The notes under the pieces were generated by a model. That model worked only from the letters and a program-made list of their open reading frames with translations, made no database searches and had not been told where the DNA came from. A stretch of 56,983 nt of DNA, taken from NCBI GenBank assembly GCA_041484845.1, contig JBGPIK010000003.1:1-56983 (forward strand). The letters are read 5' to 3'. The position numbers and the translations under genes were made by a program. Positions 1 to 8,901 of the stretch are shown in pieces (position 1 is the first letter of the stretch; every line of letters begins with the position of its first letter). The DNA comes from JBGPIK01 sp041484845. GTDB taxonomy: Bacteria; Desulfobacterota; Binatia; UBA9968.

Positions 1-685
1 CTCTCCGAAATTCACTCCCGGATTTTCTCATCGCTTCCGGTCCAGGCCACTTGTTGAGAAAATTCCTGCGTGACCGTCTCGATCTAAACAGGGCTGAGGG
101 GTTCCGCCTGGCAGGTTAACCAAGAACGCGGTAGTCTTGAGAACTATTACAAAAGTGGTGTAAAACCGGATGTGGGTGACGCGGCGAGAATACACCATCG
201 TGGCAGGAAGCAATGGCGATGCATTCATGCGAACCCCCTTATGTGACGGACAACTCCCGAACTCCGTCGTGACTTTTTTCCGTCGTAAACCGATGCAACA
301 GAAACAAGAGTCTCTCCACGATGTTCAAGATAATTTAAAAATGCATGAAAGGAGCTTGCTTTTTAGCTCCAGCAACCGTGCACGCCAAAATCGCGACAAG
401 CAGCGGCAGCCGACCTTTGGCAACCCAAAGAACTTCCCGGGAGAGTATGGATCGCCGCCGGCTCACCATTTGGGAAAAAAGTATCCGATAAGGTGCTGTT
501 ACGTCAACCTGGGGATGGAAATGGGGATAAGTCCCATTATGGGGAGGAGAAGGATTTTCCACCTTGCACTTCTTTAGAGAAAACTCCGTCACAATGTCCG
601 CATTTCGCAACGTAATTTAGTTACCGAAGGTGCTTTCAAGCGAGGTATTGACAGCCGCTAGTTATGGGCGTAATAGCTGCGGTAG
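1..685. other. Intergenic region with no supported gene
   Basis: No reading frame here resembles a protein family I recognise. The two longest open frames, one on each strand over about 170-610, have low-complexity, unbalanced composition and overlap each other. There is no tRNA- or rRNA-like sequence. The stretch lies upstream of a permease remnant and is probably decayed sequence from the same vanished transporter locus; that link is inference. Confidence 0.5.
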
Positions 686-928
686 TTCAGGTCGTGCGGC
701 TTCAGGGCGCTGATACTCCGCAAAATCATCATTCCATCCACCATGCCTTTCATTATGCTGGGGCTTCGAAGTGCTCTCCGCTACGCGGTCATTGGTGCTA
801 TCGTTGGGGAATTTATGGCAGCGCGTAAGGGCTTGGGATATTTTTTCAACTACGCGGGATCCACCTTTGATAGCGCAGGTGCTTTTGCCGGCGAGGAAAG
901 AGGTGGGGGATTGAACGGAGGCGGTTGA
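686..928 (+). pseudogene. C-terminal remnant of an ABC transporter permease (SsuC/TauC type)
   Basis: The frame open from about 686 to 928 reads like the last third of a binding-protein-dependent permease of the nitrate/sulfonate/taurine class. It has the segment IIIPSTMPFIMLGLRSAL, then AVIGAIVGEF and GLGYFFNYAGSTFDSAG, which match the usual EAA-loop and final transmembrane region. In-frame stops at 671 and 683 close it upstream, so only about 70 of the usual 250-270 residues remain. It ends in a glycine-rich tail unlike the family. No ATPase or intact permease is nearby. It faces away from the neighbouring minus-strand operon. A deletion remnant is the simplest explanation; a short functional protein is unlikely. 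Confidence 0.6.
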
Positions 929-1027
929 ACAAAACGAAGTGATTGAACAGTGCAAAGCGCATTGAACGCGAGCGTGATGAGATGAGAGAGCGGCCTTCCA
1001 GCTTCCTGGCCTCCTTGCTTTAGTGAA

Positions 1028-2002
1028 CTATGGCTTCCAGCCCTTCTCCTTCAAATCTTTCTGAACCTTTCTGACAATTGAAAAATCGTAGATGGCTCCC
1101 AGCGGCGGCGGATTTTTAAGCCCGGCACGCTCCAGAAGATACAAAATAGACCCTCTTTGCTCTTCCTCGGTCGCGGTTCCATCTTCAGTCGTGCTCGGTT
1201 TAATTTCATCATAAAGCCGGCCCGCATAATCCTCGCTGACGCGTAGAGACCGCGCCAGTATCTTGCTCGTGCCGGCGCGGCTGCTGCGGAAATAAAGCAG
1301 ACCCTTTAGGTTCCCCCGCGCGACTTTCTCAATCAGGACTGGATCGGACTTGATCGTCTCCTCACGAACGATGAGACTGTTCGGAAGGTCCGCGTAATTT
1401 CCATCCTTCACGAATGAGTACAGCTCGCGGAATCCGGCTTCGTCGGCAATCCGTTTTTCCATCGGGCTCAAGATCGAGGCGTCGACAAATCCTGCTTTTA
1501 ACGCCACCGAAAGCTGCTCGGCAGTACCGACTGCAATAATCGTCGCTTCTTTAGCGCCGCCGGCAAGCCGCTTGTTTAGAAGATCTTGCAGAAGCGAGTC
1601 GGGGCCACTCCCAATGCTGGAGACGCCGACTTTTTTTCCTTTGAGATCCTGTATTGAGCGGATGTCCGGCTTCGCATAGATCGCATAGTGGGGCCGGTTA
1701 AACGTCGCGAACACGAGGCGCAGCGGCACACCGCGAAGTATCGCCAGCAGCCCCCCGCCTCCGAGAGTGGTGAAGTCCACGTTTTTCGAGACTAGAGCAG
1801 TCACCGAGGTAGCGGCGCGCATAAGGACCAGTTCCACATCAAGGCCTTCCTCCCGCCAGTAGCCCATATCTTTCGCGACAAAATAACTGGTGGAAGAAGT
1901 CGTCATAGCGGGAATTGCGATGCGGACTTTCTTTAGTTCCTGCGCCGCAGCCGAATTACAGAACGCTGCGAGCGCTACAAAAGTCAAAACAAACCAGCGC
2001 AT
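1028..2002 (-). CDS. NMT1/TauA-like ABC transporter substrate-binding protein
   Basis: This 324-residue protein has a Sec signal peptide (hydrophobic residues 4-20, cleavage likely after SAAA) and an NMT1/SsuA-type periplasmic binding fold. Family landmarks are GYWREEGLDVELV near residue 48, a hinge segment DLKGKKVGVSSIGSGPDS near 120, and a C-terminal DFSIVRK. A good ribosome site (GGAGGG) precedes the ATG. It is the last gene of the long minus-strand operon that begins with hydantoinase A. It is a close paralog of the binding protein at 15473-16474, sharing GYWREEG, the GSGPDSLL stretch and the ending motif. The family captures small organic anions, pyrimidines or sulfonates outside the membrane; the ligand here is unknown and no permease is present. 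Confidence 0.85.
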   Translation of the reverse strand: MRWFVLTFVALAAFCNSAAAQELKKVRIAIPAMTTSSTSYFVAKDMGYWREEGLDVELVLMRAATSVTALVSKNVDFTTLGGGGLLAILRGVPLRLVFATFNRPHYAIYAKPDIRSIQDLKGKKVGVSSIGSGPDSLLQDLLNKRLAGGAKEATIIAVGTAEQLSVALKAGFVDASILSPMEKRIADEAGFRELYSFVKDGNYADLPNSLIVREETIKSDPVLIEKVARGNLKGLLYFRSSRAGTSKILARSLRVSEDYAGRLYDEIKPSTTEDGTATEEEQRGSILYLLERAGLKNPPPLGAIYDFSIVRKVQKDLKEKGWKP

Positions 2003-2054
2003 TCATCCCTCCTTTTTAAAGTCGAAGCAGCGAAATGCGGTATCTTTTCAGCTC

Positions 2055-2111
2055 TGTCATTTCGAGCGGTAAAGAGAAATCCTAGATCCCTCACATTCGT
2101 TCGGGATGACA
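2055..2111. repeat. Imperfect palindrome, dispersed TGTCATTTCGAGCG repeat
   Basis: TGTCATTTCGAGCG (2055-2068) can pair with CGTTCGGGATGACA (2098-2111), with two adjacent C/T differences and one A/G difference, giving a long hairpin between two minus-strand genes. Its left half recurs at about 19966 (TGTCATTTCGAGCGGAGCGA), so it is a dispersed element rather than a terminator of one gene. Such intergenic palindromes are common in genomes of this type. It lies in the gap between the SDR gene and the downstream binding-protein gene of the operon. Confidence 0.5.
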
Positions 2112-2167
2112 AACCTGGATGTGTCCCCTCACAATTCCAAGAGCAACAGATCTTTAAACCCAACAAA

Positions 2168-2977
2168 TCACGCCCCAGGCGTCGGGCGTAAGCGTGCCAA
2201 GTCCGCCGAAGACTTGAGCGCGGCGGCGATCAAACCGCCATCGATCTCGATGGATTCACCGGTGATATAGTCGCTTTCGTCCGACGCCAGGAAAACGGCC
2301 AGCTGCGCTACGTCCTTAACGGCCCCGATCCGCGCCAGAGGAATCGTGGCATGGCGGCGGGCTAGTTCGCCGGGATCCTGATAGACCGCTTCATTCATAC
2401 GCGTCCTGAACCAGCCCGGACTGATGGCATTAATGCGAATCTTGTCGGGCCCGAGTTCCACGGCTGCCTGAAGGGTAAGGTTTTCGAGAGCGGCCTTGCT
2501 CGCGCTGTATGGACCTCGACGCGGATAGCACGAACGCGCGGCGATCGAGCTGATGTTGATCACACTGCCTCCGCCGGCGGCCTTCATCAACGGAGCAACG
2601 GCCTGAATGCAAAGCAGCGGCCCCTTCACATTCACCGCCATGACCCTGTCCCATTCGCTTTCGGCCAGATCCGTGAGGCTAGGCCCTCCTTTCACCGTGG
2701 TTCCGGCATTGTTCACGAGGATATCGACGCTACCCCACTCGCCGACGCAGCGCTGGACTGCGCTTTTCACATCATCGTTCTTTGAAACATCGCCGTGGAT
2801 GCCCAGAACCCGAGCGCCGCCGGCCTTGAGCTCGGCTTCGGTTTGCCGGGTCCATTCCGCCTGGATGTCGAGAATCGCCACGCTGGCGCCTTCGGCCGCG
2901 AAGAGATCGACGATCCCTCGGCCGATGCCACTGGCTCCACCGGTAATCAGCGCAACCTTGTTTTTCAATCGATCCAT
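2168..2977 (-). CDS. SDR family NAD(P)-dependent oxidoreductase (copy 1)
   Basis: A classical short-chain dehydrogenase of 269 residues. It has the cofactor motif TGGASGIGRG near residue 12, the NNAG-type motif (LVNNAGT) near 90, catalytic Ser in NISSIAA near 145 and Tyr/Lys in YSASK near 160. The late segment SDESDYITGESIEIDGG is typical of 3-oxoacyl-ACP-reductase-like members. I chose the ATG at 2977 rather than the GTG at 2992 because GGAGG sits just before it and the protein then equals its paralog in length. It starts 12 bases after the stop of the LLM gene. The C-terminal third is nearly identical to the SDR at 5144-5953, while the middle has diverged. Substrate unknown; probably oxidises or reduces a secondary alcohol or ketone of the catabolic pathway. 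Confidence 0.88.
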   Translation of the reverse strand: MDRLKNKVALITGGASGIGRGIVDLFAAEGASVAILDIQAEWTRQTEAELKAGGARVLGIHGDVSKNDDVKSAVQRCVGEWGSVDILVNNAGTTVKGGPSLTDLAESEWDRVMAVNVKGPLLCIQAVAPLMKAAGGGSVINISSIAARSCYPRRGPYSASKAALENLTLQAAVELGPDKIRINAISPGWFRTRMNEAVYQDPGELARRHATIPLARIGAVKDVAQLAVFLASDESDYITGESIEIDGGLIAAALKSSADLARLRPTPGA

Positions 2978-2988
2978 CTTATCCTCCC

Positions 2989-3978
2989 TCACAATTTCTC
3001 AATGATGCTGCGCGCGAAAGTGCGCAAAAGAGTTTCAGTGTCCGGGTGCATGAAAGTGAGATTCAGTTCATCGACACCGGTTTTGACCAAAGCGCGCACT
3101 CTTTCGAGACACTCCTCCGGTGGCCCGGCAAGCGCGAATTTATGGATCAGGCTGTCGGTTACATGTTCCGCATAGGGCGCATTTAATCCCAGGTGTTCCC
3201 GCGGTTCGTGGGCGCGGCGGATTTTTTCGACCGCTTGTATCTCCGCTTCGTCGAGATCGGCGGGTGCTCTATAAAGCAGCGTGACCCCGACGCGCGACCT
3301 AACGTAACGTTTCGCGTCCGGCTCGTCTGAAACACAGGTCGGAATTCTTACCGCCACCTTGATGTCTTGCCGGCTTCGGCCGACAGAGAAGGCCCCATCC
3401 TCCAGTTTGGCTAATGCCGCCTGAATATATCTCGGCTCCACCCCCACGTTTAACAACACACCGTCCGCAACCTGCCCGGCCAGTCTGATCAGTTTGGGCC
3501 CCGAAGCGGCAAAATAAATAGGAATGGTTTGCGCCGACGCGGCGGCATATGACAGACGGGTGTGGACCCCATCCAGCGAGATTTCGTTTCCGCGCCAGAG
3601 ATCTCGAATCATTTCCGCCACTCGCGCCAGCTCGCGAATGGCAACAGGCCGCTTACCGATGTCTTTGACCGCGGCATCGCCGATGCCGAATCCCATGCGC
3701 GCGCGCCCACCCGTTAGCTCATGCAAGCTGTACATTGCCGAGGCTGTCACCGTCAGGTGACGAGTCTGAGAATTCGTCACGGATGGTCCCAGCATTAGGC
3801 GCTGGGTACTAGCGCCGATGGCGCCCAAACTTACATAGATATCACGCCAGCGGCACTGAGCGTCGTTGAGCCACAAACCATCAAACCCAAGGCTCTCCGC
3901 GATTTGCGCGAGCCGGATCACCTCGGGAACGGGTCCGGATTGAAATAAACCCACGCTTGTCTTAATTTTCATTTTCAA
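2989..3978 (-). CDS. LLM class flavin-dependent oxidoreductase (copy 1)
   Basis: A luciferase-like TIM-barrel flavoprotein of 329 residues, of the methylene-tetrahydromethanopterin-reductase-like branch. Visible family features are AESLGFDGLWLNDAQ near residue 27, GASTQRLMLGPSVTN near 55, SMYSLHELTGGRARMGFGIG near 82 and IPIYFAASGPKLIRLAG near 152. These enzymes use FMN or F420 for monooxygenation or hydride transfer. The C-terminal part has KTGVDELNLTFMHPDTE, shared with copy 2. It is translationally close to the following SDR gene. The next gene upstream in the operon is the binding protein at 4001. The substrate is not evident. Confidence 0.85.
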   Translation of the reverse strand: MKMKIKTSVGLFQSGPVPEVIRLAQIAESLGFDGLWLNDAQCRWRDIYVSLGAIGASTQRLMLGPSVTNSQTRHLTVTASAMYSLHELTGGRARMGFGIGDAAVKDIGKRPVAIRELARVAEMIRDLWRGNEISLDGVHTRLSYAAASAQTIPIYFAASGPKLIRLAGQVADGVLLNVGVEPRYIQAALAKLEDGAFSVGRSRQDIKVAVRIPTCVSDEPDAKRYVRSRVGVTLLYRAPADLDEAEIQAVEKIRRAHEPREHLGLNAPYAEHVTDSLIHKFALAGPPEECLERVRALVKTGVDELNLTFMHPDTETLLRTFARSIIEKL

Positions 3979-4000
3979 AATTCACGTCAAGACGCGAGCG

Positions 4001-5005
4001 TCAAAAGATTGTCTTAAGATTGGCAAAATACCCTTCCGCCTGAAGTTCCTGCAGCGCTCGCTCATCAACGAAGTCCTGTGCTTTAGCTGTTTTTGCTTTG
4101 GGCTGGCTCTTGGCGAGGAAATCGAGGATCAACTGAATGCCCTGGAGGTCGGTCTTCGGGGGAACCGAAAACGACTGGTAGTATGCCTGATAGTTGTCTT
4201 CCAGGGCCTCCTTGTCATCCAGCCTTGCCCATTGAGATATGCTTCTTAGCGTCCGTTCCTTATTGGTTCTGAAAACGCCGACGCCCTCGCTGATGCCCAT
4301 TAAAAACTGCTTGACGTTTTTTCGTTTGGCCGCAGGCAAACTCTTCCGCGCGGTTATCGAGGCCATTGGTAGTGAGGGATAAATTTTTCCAATGTCGAGA
4401 AGGACAGTCAGTCCCGCCTCGCGGACGCGTCGCAGTTCCTCAATGGGCGCCACAGTGGCATCGAGGCTGCCCGTCATGATCGCCTGAACACGTTCTCTCG
4501 TGGCGCCAGCGCGCATGAGAACAACTTTGCTCTCAGGAATGTCCCAATGCTTCAACGCCAATTCGGCAACCAGTGAGTTCACGCTGCCAATGGAAAGCAG
4601 GCCAATTTTTTTGCCCGCTAGTTCCGATGGACGAGAAATCCGCGGCGCAGTCACAAAACTATAGGGGTTATTATTGTAGTACGTCCCAACGATCGTCACA
4701 TCATGACCCTGAAGCGCGCTGACAATAGTTGTAAAACCCTGCGCTACAACAAAATCGACTTCATCCGCAATCAGTGCAGTCGTGGCCAGGGCTCCGCCGC
4801 GTATTTGAATCGCCTCGACGTCCAATCCGTATTTCTTGAACAGGCCGAGGTCGATCGCGAGCCAGAAGGGTCCCTGTCCTCCCGCAACTCCGATATAAGC
4901 TGCTCTGACCTTCTGCTGCGCATACGCGGGCGCTGTGGCAACACTAAAATAGGCCACGGCCACGATCCAGAAAATTCCCAAGCGACGAATTTTTGCAAAG
5001 ACCAT
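4001..5005 (-). CDS. NMT1/TauA-like ABC transporter substrate-binding protein
   Basis: A protein of 334 residues with a signal peptide (hydrophobic core IFWIVAVAYFSVATA, cleavage after AYA). The mature NMT1-type fold shows GPFWLAIDLGLFKKYGLDVE near residue 45, ALIADEVDFV near 75 and SELAGKKIGLLSIGSVNSLV near 128. It belongs to the first LLM-SDR-binding-protein unit of the operon, downstream of the SDR at 5144. It is clearly different in sequence from the binding protein of the second unit at 1028, so the two units may sense or import different ligands. No transporter membrane subunit accompanies it. Confidence 0.85.
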   Translation of the reverse strand: MVFAKIRRLGIFWIVAVAYFSVATAPAYAQQKVRAAYIGVAGGQGPFWLAIDLGLFKKYGLDVEAIQIRGGALATTALIADEVDFVVAQGFTTIVSALQGHDVTIVGTYYNNNPYSFVTAPRISRPSELAGKKIGLLSIGSVNSLVAELALKHWDIPESKVVLMRAGATRERVQAIMTGSLDATVAPIEELRRVREAGLTVLLDIGKIYPSLPMASITARKSLPAAKRKNVKQFLMGISEGVGVFRTNKERTLRSISQWARLDDKEALEDNYQAYYQSFSVPPKTDLQGIQLILDFLAKSQPKAKTAKAQDFVDERALQELQAEGYFANLKTIF

Positions 5006-5143
5006 GAAGTTCTCCTTTATGGAAGCCGCTGGTGTTTCTGTTCAGGGGAGGCTCGCCATATTTCCGTCTCAGCGACCCTTGTGTAGCATTGACGATCTTG
5101 TCATTCGCGTCTCTCTCCTCAGGCAGCAACCCAGATCGCCGTG

Positions 5144-5953
5144 TTATTCCGGCGTCGGCCGGAGCCTTGCCAGATCCGCGGAAGATTTCAGCGCCGCCGC
5201 GATCAAGCCGCCATCGATTTCGATGGATTCGCCAGTGATGTAGTCACTCTCGTCCGAGGCCAGGAAAACGGCCAAGCGCGCCACGTCTTCTATCGCCCCG
5301 ATGCGTCCAATCGGAATAGTGGCATGGCGGCGGGCCAGTTCGCCAGGTCTCTGATAAGAGAGCTCATTCCGTTTCGTCCTGAACCAGCCCGGACTGATGG
5401 AATTGACTCGGATCTTATCCGGCCCCAGCTCCACGGCTGCCTGAAGCGTAAGGTTTTCGAGAGCGGTCTTGCTTATGCTGTAGGGACCTCGACCGGGATA
5501 GCACGAACGCGCGGCGATGGAACTGATGTTGATCACACTGCCTCCGCCGGCCGCCTTCATCACCGGAGCAACCGCCTGAATGCAGAGCAGCGGGCCTTTT
5601 ACATTGACGGCCATGATCTTGTCGAAATGGGCTTCGGACAAATCGATGAGAGGGAAATTTTCGTTGCCATTATCTGCCGCGGCATTATTTACGAGAATGT
5701 CCACGCGGCCCCATTCGCGGACGCAGTGTTGCACCGCTCTTTGCGTATCATTTTTTTGCGATACATCGCCGGGGATACCCAGAGCGCGGAAGCCTTTGGC
5801 CCTCAGCTCCGCTTCGGTATTCATGGCCCATTGCGTTTCGATTTCAAAAATCGCTACGCTCGCTCCCTCGGCGGCGAATAGATCGACAATCCCGCGCCCT
5901 ATTCCACTACCTCCGCCGGTAATCAACGCAACCTTTCCGTTCAATCGATTCAT
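5144..5953 (-). CDS. SDR family NAD(P)-dependent oxidoreductase (copy 2)
   Basis: A 269-residue classical SDR with TGGGSGIGRG near residue 12, NNAAADN in place of the usual NNAG, catalytic Ser in NISSIAA and the YSISK pair. From about residue 125 to the end it is almost the same as the SDR at 2168-2977 (including GESIEIDGGLIAAALKSSAD), whereas residues 35-120 have diverged. This pattern suggests tandem duplication followed by gene conversion of the 3' half. The start ATG at 5953 has a GAGGAGG site in front. It lies 19 bases downstream of the LLM gene at 5973-6956 and is presumably co-transcribed with it. Confidence 0.88.
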   Translation of the reverse strand: MNRLNGKVALITGGGSGIGRGIVDLFAAEGASVAIFEIETQWAMNTEAELRAKGFRALGIPGDVSQKNDTQRAVQHCVREWGRVDILVNNAAADNGNENFPLIDLSEAHFDKIMAVNVKGPLLCIQAVAPVMKAAGGGSVINISSIAARSCYPGRGPYSISKTALENLTLQAAVELGPDKIRVNSISPGWFRTKRNELSYQRPGELARRHATIPIGRIGAIEDVARLAVFLASDESDYITGESIEIDGGLIAAALKSSADLARLRPTPE

Positions 5954-5972
5954 CTCGGCCTCCTCGCATCGT

Positions 5973-6956
5973 TTATAGCTTGGCCATTATCCGCTCAGCA
6001 AAAATCCGCAACAGTTTCTCGGTATCGGGATGCATAAAAGCGATATTCAATTCGTCGATACCAGTCTTTACGATCGCCTGCACTCGCTCAAGGCACTCCT
6101 CAGGGCGTCCGGCGAAAGCAAATTTATCAACCAAGCTGTTGGTTACCTGCTCGGCATAGGCTGCGTTCAATTTCAGGTGCTCGCGAGGATCGTAAGCTTG
6201 CCGAATATTTTGTACGGTTCGCAAATCCTCGTCGTCGAACTCCGCGGGCGCTCTGCGCAGCGCCGAAATTCCGACCCGCGCCCGCACGTAACGGCGGGAA
6301 TCCGGATCGTCGGAAATACAGGCAGGAACGCGCGCCGCGAGCTTTACTTCCTTCATTTCTCGGCCCACGGCTTTAGCGCGCTCCCGCAGGCTACGCAACG
6401 CCGCAGCAATGTGCCGGGGTTCTGCGCCGACGTTGCACAATAAACCGTCCGCGATCTCGCCTGCGAGTCGCGTCAATCGTGGCGCCGAAGCGGCAAGATA
6501 GACTGGAATTTTTCGGGGAAGATCCGCTGCGTACCAAAGACGGCATCGAGGTCCATATACACAAACTTCTTGCCCCGACCAGAGTTCACGAATAGCGGCA
6601 ACGGCCTCGGCCAGATCGGCGAGTTTAGTTGGTTTCGCGCCGATGTCCTCAACGGCTGCCGCGCCGATCCCAATGCCCATACGAGCGCGGCCGCCACTCA
6701 ACTCGTGCAGGCTGTACATGGCCGAAGCCGTAACGGTAACATGGCGCGTCAAAATATTTGTTACTCCGGGCCCCAGCAGAATGCGGGATGTAGAAGCGGC
6801 GATCGCTCCGAGGCTCACATAAACATCCCGCCAGTGGCTCTGCGCATCGTTCAGCCACAGACCATCGTATCCTAGGCTCTCGGCCAACTGCGCGATCCTG
6901 ACAACCTCCGAGATCGGTCCCGACTGTTGAAAAGCAATTGTTATCCGAACGGCCAT
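5973..6956 (-). CDS. LLM class flavin-dependent oxidoreductase (copy 2)
   Basis: A 327-residue luciferase-like flavoprotein, paralog of the protein at 2989-3978. Shared blocks include AESLGYDGLWLNDAQSHWRD near residue 27, SMYSLHELSGGRARMGIGIG near 82 and HPDTEKLLRIFAERIM at the end. The barrel motif IPVYLAASAPRLTRLAG near 150 is intact. It is the first gene after the 139-bp inverted-repeat element that separates it from hydantoinase B. It likely carries out an FMN- or F420-dependent oxidation of the product delivered by the hydantoinase pair; that role is inference from context. Confidence 0.85.
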   Translation of the reverse strand: MAVRITIAFQQSGPISEVVRIAQLAESLGYDGLWLNDAQSHWRDVYVSLGAIAASTSRILLGPGVTNILTRHVTVTASAMYSLHELSGGRARMGIGIGAAAVEDIGAKPTKLADLAEAVAAIRELWSGQEVCVYGPRCRLWYAADLPRKIPVYLAASAPRLTRLAGEIADGLLCNVGAEPRHIAAALRSLRERAKAVGREMKEVKLAARVPACISDDPDSRRYVRARVGISALRRAPAEFDDEDLRTVQNIRQAYDPREHLKLNAAYAEQVTNSLVDKFAFAGRPEECLERVQAIVKTGIDELNIAFMHPDTEKLLRIFAERIMAKL

Positions 6957-6997
6957 TGTCGATTGTCACCGCTTTCTTATGACTGAAAGCCTTTTTT

Positions 6998-7136
6998 TCA
7001 CCGCGGAGGCGCGGGTCGTGAGAAAAAATTCAAAAACCATCGAAAATGCAAATTTGGCCTCACTGAAATCAAATACTTACAACGCTCATTTTTGCGAAAA
7101 ATGGATTTTTTCTCACGACCCGCGCCTCTGTGGTGA
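6998..7136. repeat. 139-bp element bounded by 31-bp inverted repeats
   Basis: The left arm 6998-7028 and right arm 7106-7136 are reverse complements with only two mismatches in 31 positions. The arms contain GGCGCGGGTCGTGAG next to a run of six A (left) or T (right). The AT-rich centre of 77 bases carries no reading frame. It sits in the only sizeable gap inside the hydantoinase-LLM operon. It could be a miniature inverted-repeat element or a large intergenic hairpin that tunes read-through. No obvious target-site duplication flanks it, and I saw no second copy in the window. Confidence 0.7.
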
Positions 7137-7143
7137 GATTCGC

Positions 7144-8898
7144 CTATGAGCGGCGGCCTTCCCTCACCCTTTCCGTTTCGCGTCGATCAACGGTTAACGT
7201 CCGTGGATCGATGACGACTCCATACTCTCTAAGCGCATTTTCCGGCGACAGCGTTCCCGCGACGACGTCATCAAAGACCGCGTCAATGGACCGTTCGTAA
7301 GGATCACCGTATCCTCCGCCTCCGGCGGAATAAAATTCTGCTACATCGCCTTTGCGCGGCTGGTATAAACTCGCCTCCTCTACGTCGACGATCTCGCCAC
7401 TGGCCAATCTAACCCTGACTCTTCCCGGCGGCGCCGGCCGGCCTCCGGCAAGTCCGAACGGAGCGGTCTCTCCATGACAACTTCCCGTTTGAAAGGCCAA
7501 AGCAGTGTCATCATCGTTAAACTGGAGCCATACCTCCGTGCCATAACCGCCGCGCCATTTTCCGGCTCCAGCACTGTCCTTGCCATATTCGTACTTTAAG
7601 ATGCGGTGGGGAAATGTTAGTTCATGCAATTCCGGATCCGGCACCCGCGAACCGCCCATGGACGACACCGGGCTTATGTGACTCCAGCCGTCAAAACCGG
7701 CAGTCGCTCCGCCGCCGCCTTTGGTAAAATGCAAAATGAATGCGGCGTACCTTCCGGTGCGCGCATTGAAAGCGGCCCCTGCGCCGGCATTGGATCGTGC
7801 CCATCCCGCTTGAGCCAAATCGGGGACCGCTTTGGCCAATGCTAACCAAGTCGCCTCGACAATCGTGCCGCAGGTTCCCACGGTACATTGACTCGTGGGC
7901 GCGCCTTCATTGGGATTCACCAACGAACCCTTTGGCGCTTCGACACGGATCGGTCGCATAGAACCGTCGTTGACTTTTATGTCGGGGGCGATCGTGGAGA
8001 AAAGGCCGATTACGCACGACGAAACCGTATTTGGATAAGAACTATTGAAGTAAACAGGAATCTGAGCGTCGGTGCCGTTAAAGTCAAAAATTATATTTTC
8101 ACCTTTGATCTCGATCCGGAGCCGGATCATCGGACGCTTTGCCGGCTTTTCCTTCAGCAGATGATCGATGGGCCGTTCCGCGCTATAGACGCCATCAGGA
8201 ATTTTTTCTATCCGCTCGCGCATCTGAGTCTCGCTTCTCTGCAAAATCTCATCGATGACGCCATCCACCCGTTCGCAGCCATATTGCTTTAGCAACTGTA
8301 ATAATGCGCGTTCGCCGACGTTACACGCGCCCACCTGACACTGCAGATCTCCTTCCACCAAGATCGGCAACCGCACGTTCAGCAAAATGAGATCCCAGAC
8401 GTCTCGATTATACCTGCCGCTTGCGTATAGCCGGGCCGGCGGGATTCTCAGACCTTCCTCCCAAATCGTTTTCGCGTTCGGGTTGCGCCCGCCGGCGCCG
8501 CCGCCGCCGATGTCCGCATGATGGCCGCGCGTGAACGCCCAAAAACGCACCTGTCCGTCAACAAATACCGGCTTCACCACCGTTATATCGGGAGCATGAT
8601 TGTTTCCCCGAAAGGGATCATTAAGAATCATGACGTCCCCTTCGTGAATATCATCCGCAAAATGTTCGCTGATCGCCTTGACGGCATAAGGACTTGCTCC
8701 CATCAGCACAGGGATGTATGCCGTTTGCGCCACCAGCCGCAGTTGCCGGTCAAAGATAGCGGTGACGAAATCGCGATTTTCAGCGAAGATGGGAGACCGC
8801 GAGCTGCGCAGCATTCCGGCGCCCATCTCGCGCGTGATTCCTTCCAATCGATTCGTGATGACGGTCAACAGAACCGGGTCCAACGATTTGCACTGCAT
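7144..8898 (-). CDS. Hydantoinase B / oxoprolinase family protein
   Basis: A 584-residue HyuB-type subunit of ATP-dependent hydantoinases, oxoprolinases and acetone/acetophenone carboxylases. It has MGAGMLRSSRSPIFAENRD near residue 26, LNDPFRGNNHAPDI near 91, FTRGHHADIGG near 116, GDLQCQVGACNVGER near 180 and the C-terminal glycine-rich SAGGGGYGDPYERS near 528. The length is usual for the family. It follows hydantoinase A with a 3-base gap, as expected for subunits of one complex. The pair hydrolyses or carboxylates cyclic amides or ketones with ATP; the substrate cannot be told. A paralogous pair lies at 20834-25694. Confidence 0.9.
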   Translation of the reverse strand: MQCKSLDPVLLTVITNRLEGITREMGAGMLRSSRSPIFAENRDFVTAIFDRQLRLVAQTAYIPVLMGASPYAVKAISEHFADDIHEGDVMILNDPFRGNNHAPDITVVKPVFVDGQVRFWAFTRGHHADIGGGGAGGRNPNAKTIWEEGLRIPPARLYASGRYNRDVWDLILLNVRLPILVEGDLQCQVGACNVGERALLQLLKQYGCERVDGVIDEILQRSETQMRERIEKIPDGVYSAERPIDHLLKEKPAKRPMIRLRIEIKGENIIFDFNGTDAQIPVYFNSSYPNTVSSCVIGLFSTIAPDIKVNDGSMRPIRVEAPKGSLVNPNEGAPTSQCTVGTCGTIVEATWLALAKAVPDLAQAGWARSNAGAGAAFNARTGRYAAFILHFTKGGGGATAGFDGWSHISPVSSMGGSRVPDPELHELTFPHRILKYEYGKDSAGAGKWRGGYGTEVWLQFNDDDTALAFQTGSCHGETAPFGLAGGRPAPPGRVRVRLASGEIVDVEEASLYQPRKGDVAEFYSAGGGGYGDPYERSIDAVFDDVVAGTLSPENALREYGVVIDPRTLTVDRRETERVREGRRS

Positions 8899-8901
8899 CA
8901 G

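Noticed and set aside
170..610. Two overlapping open frames of 135 and 91 codons at the left edge
   Set aside because: They overlap on opposite strands and neither shows a family motif. A hydrophobic stretch in the minus frame is too weak alone to call a leader.
648..676. TTGACA with 17-base spacer and TAATAG as a promoter
   Set aside because: The -10 has only about three matches and the only downstream frame is a permease relic with stop codons in front.
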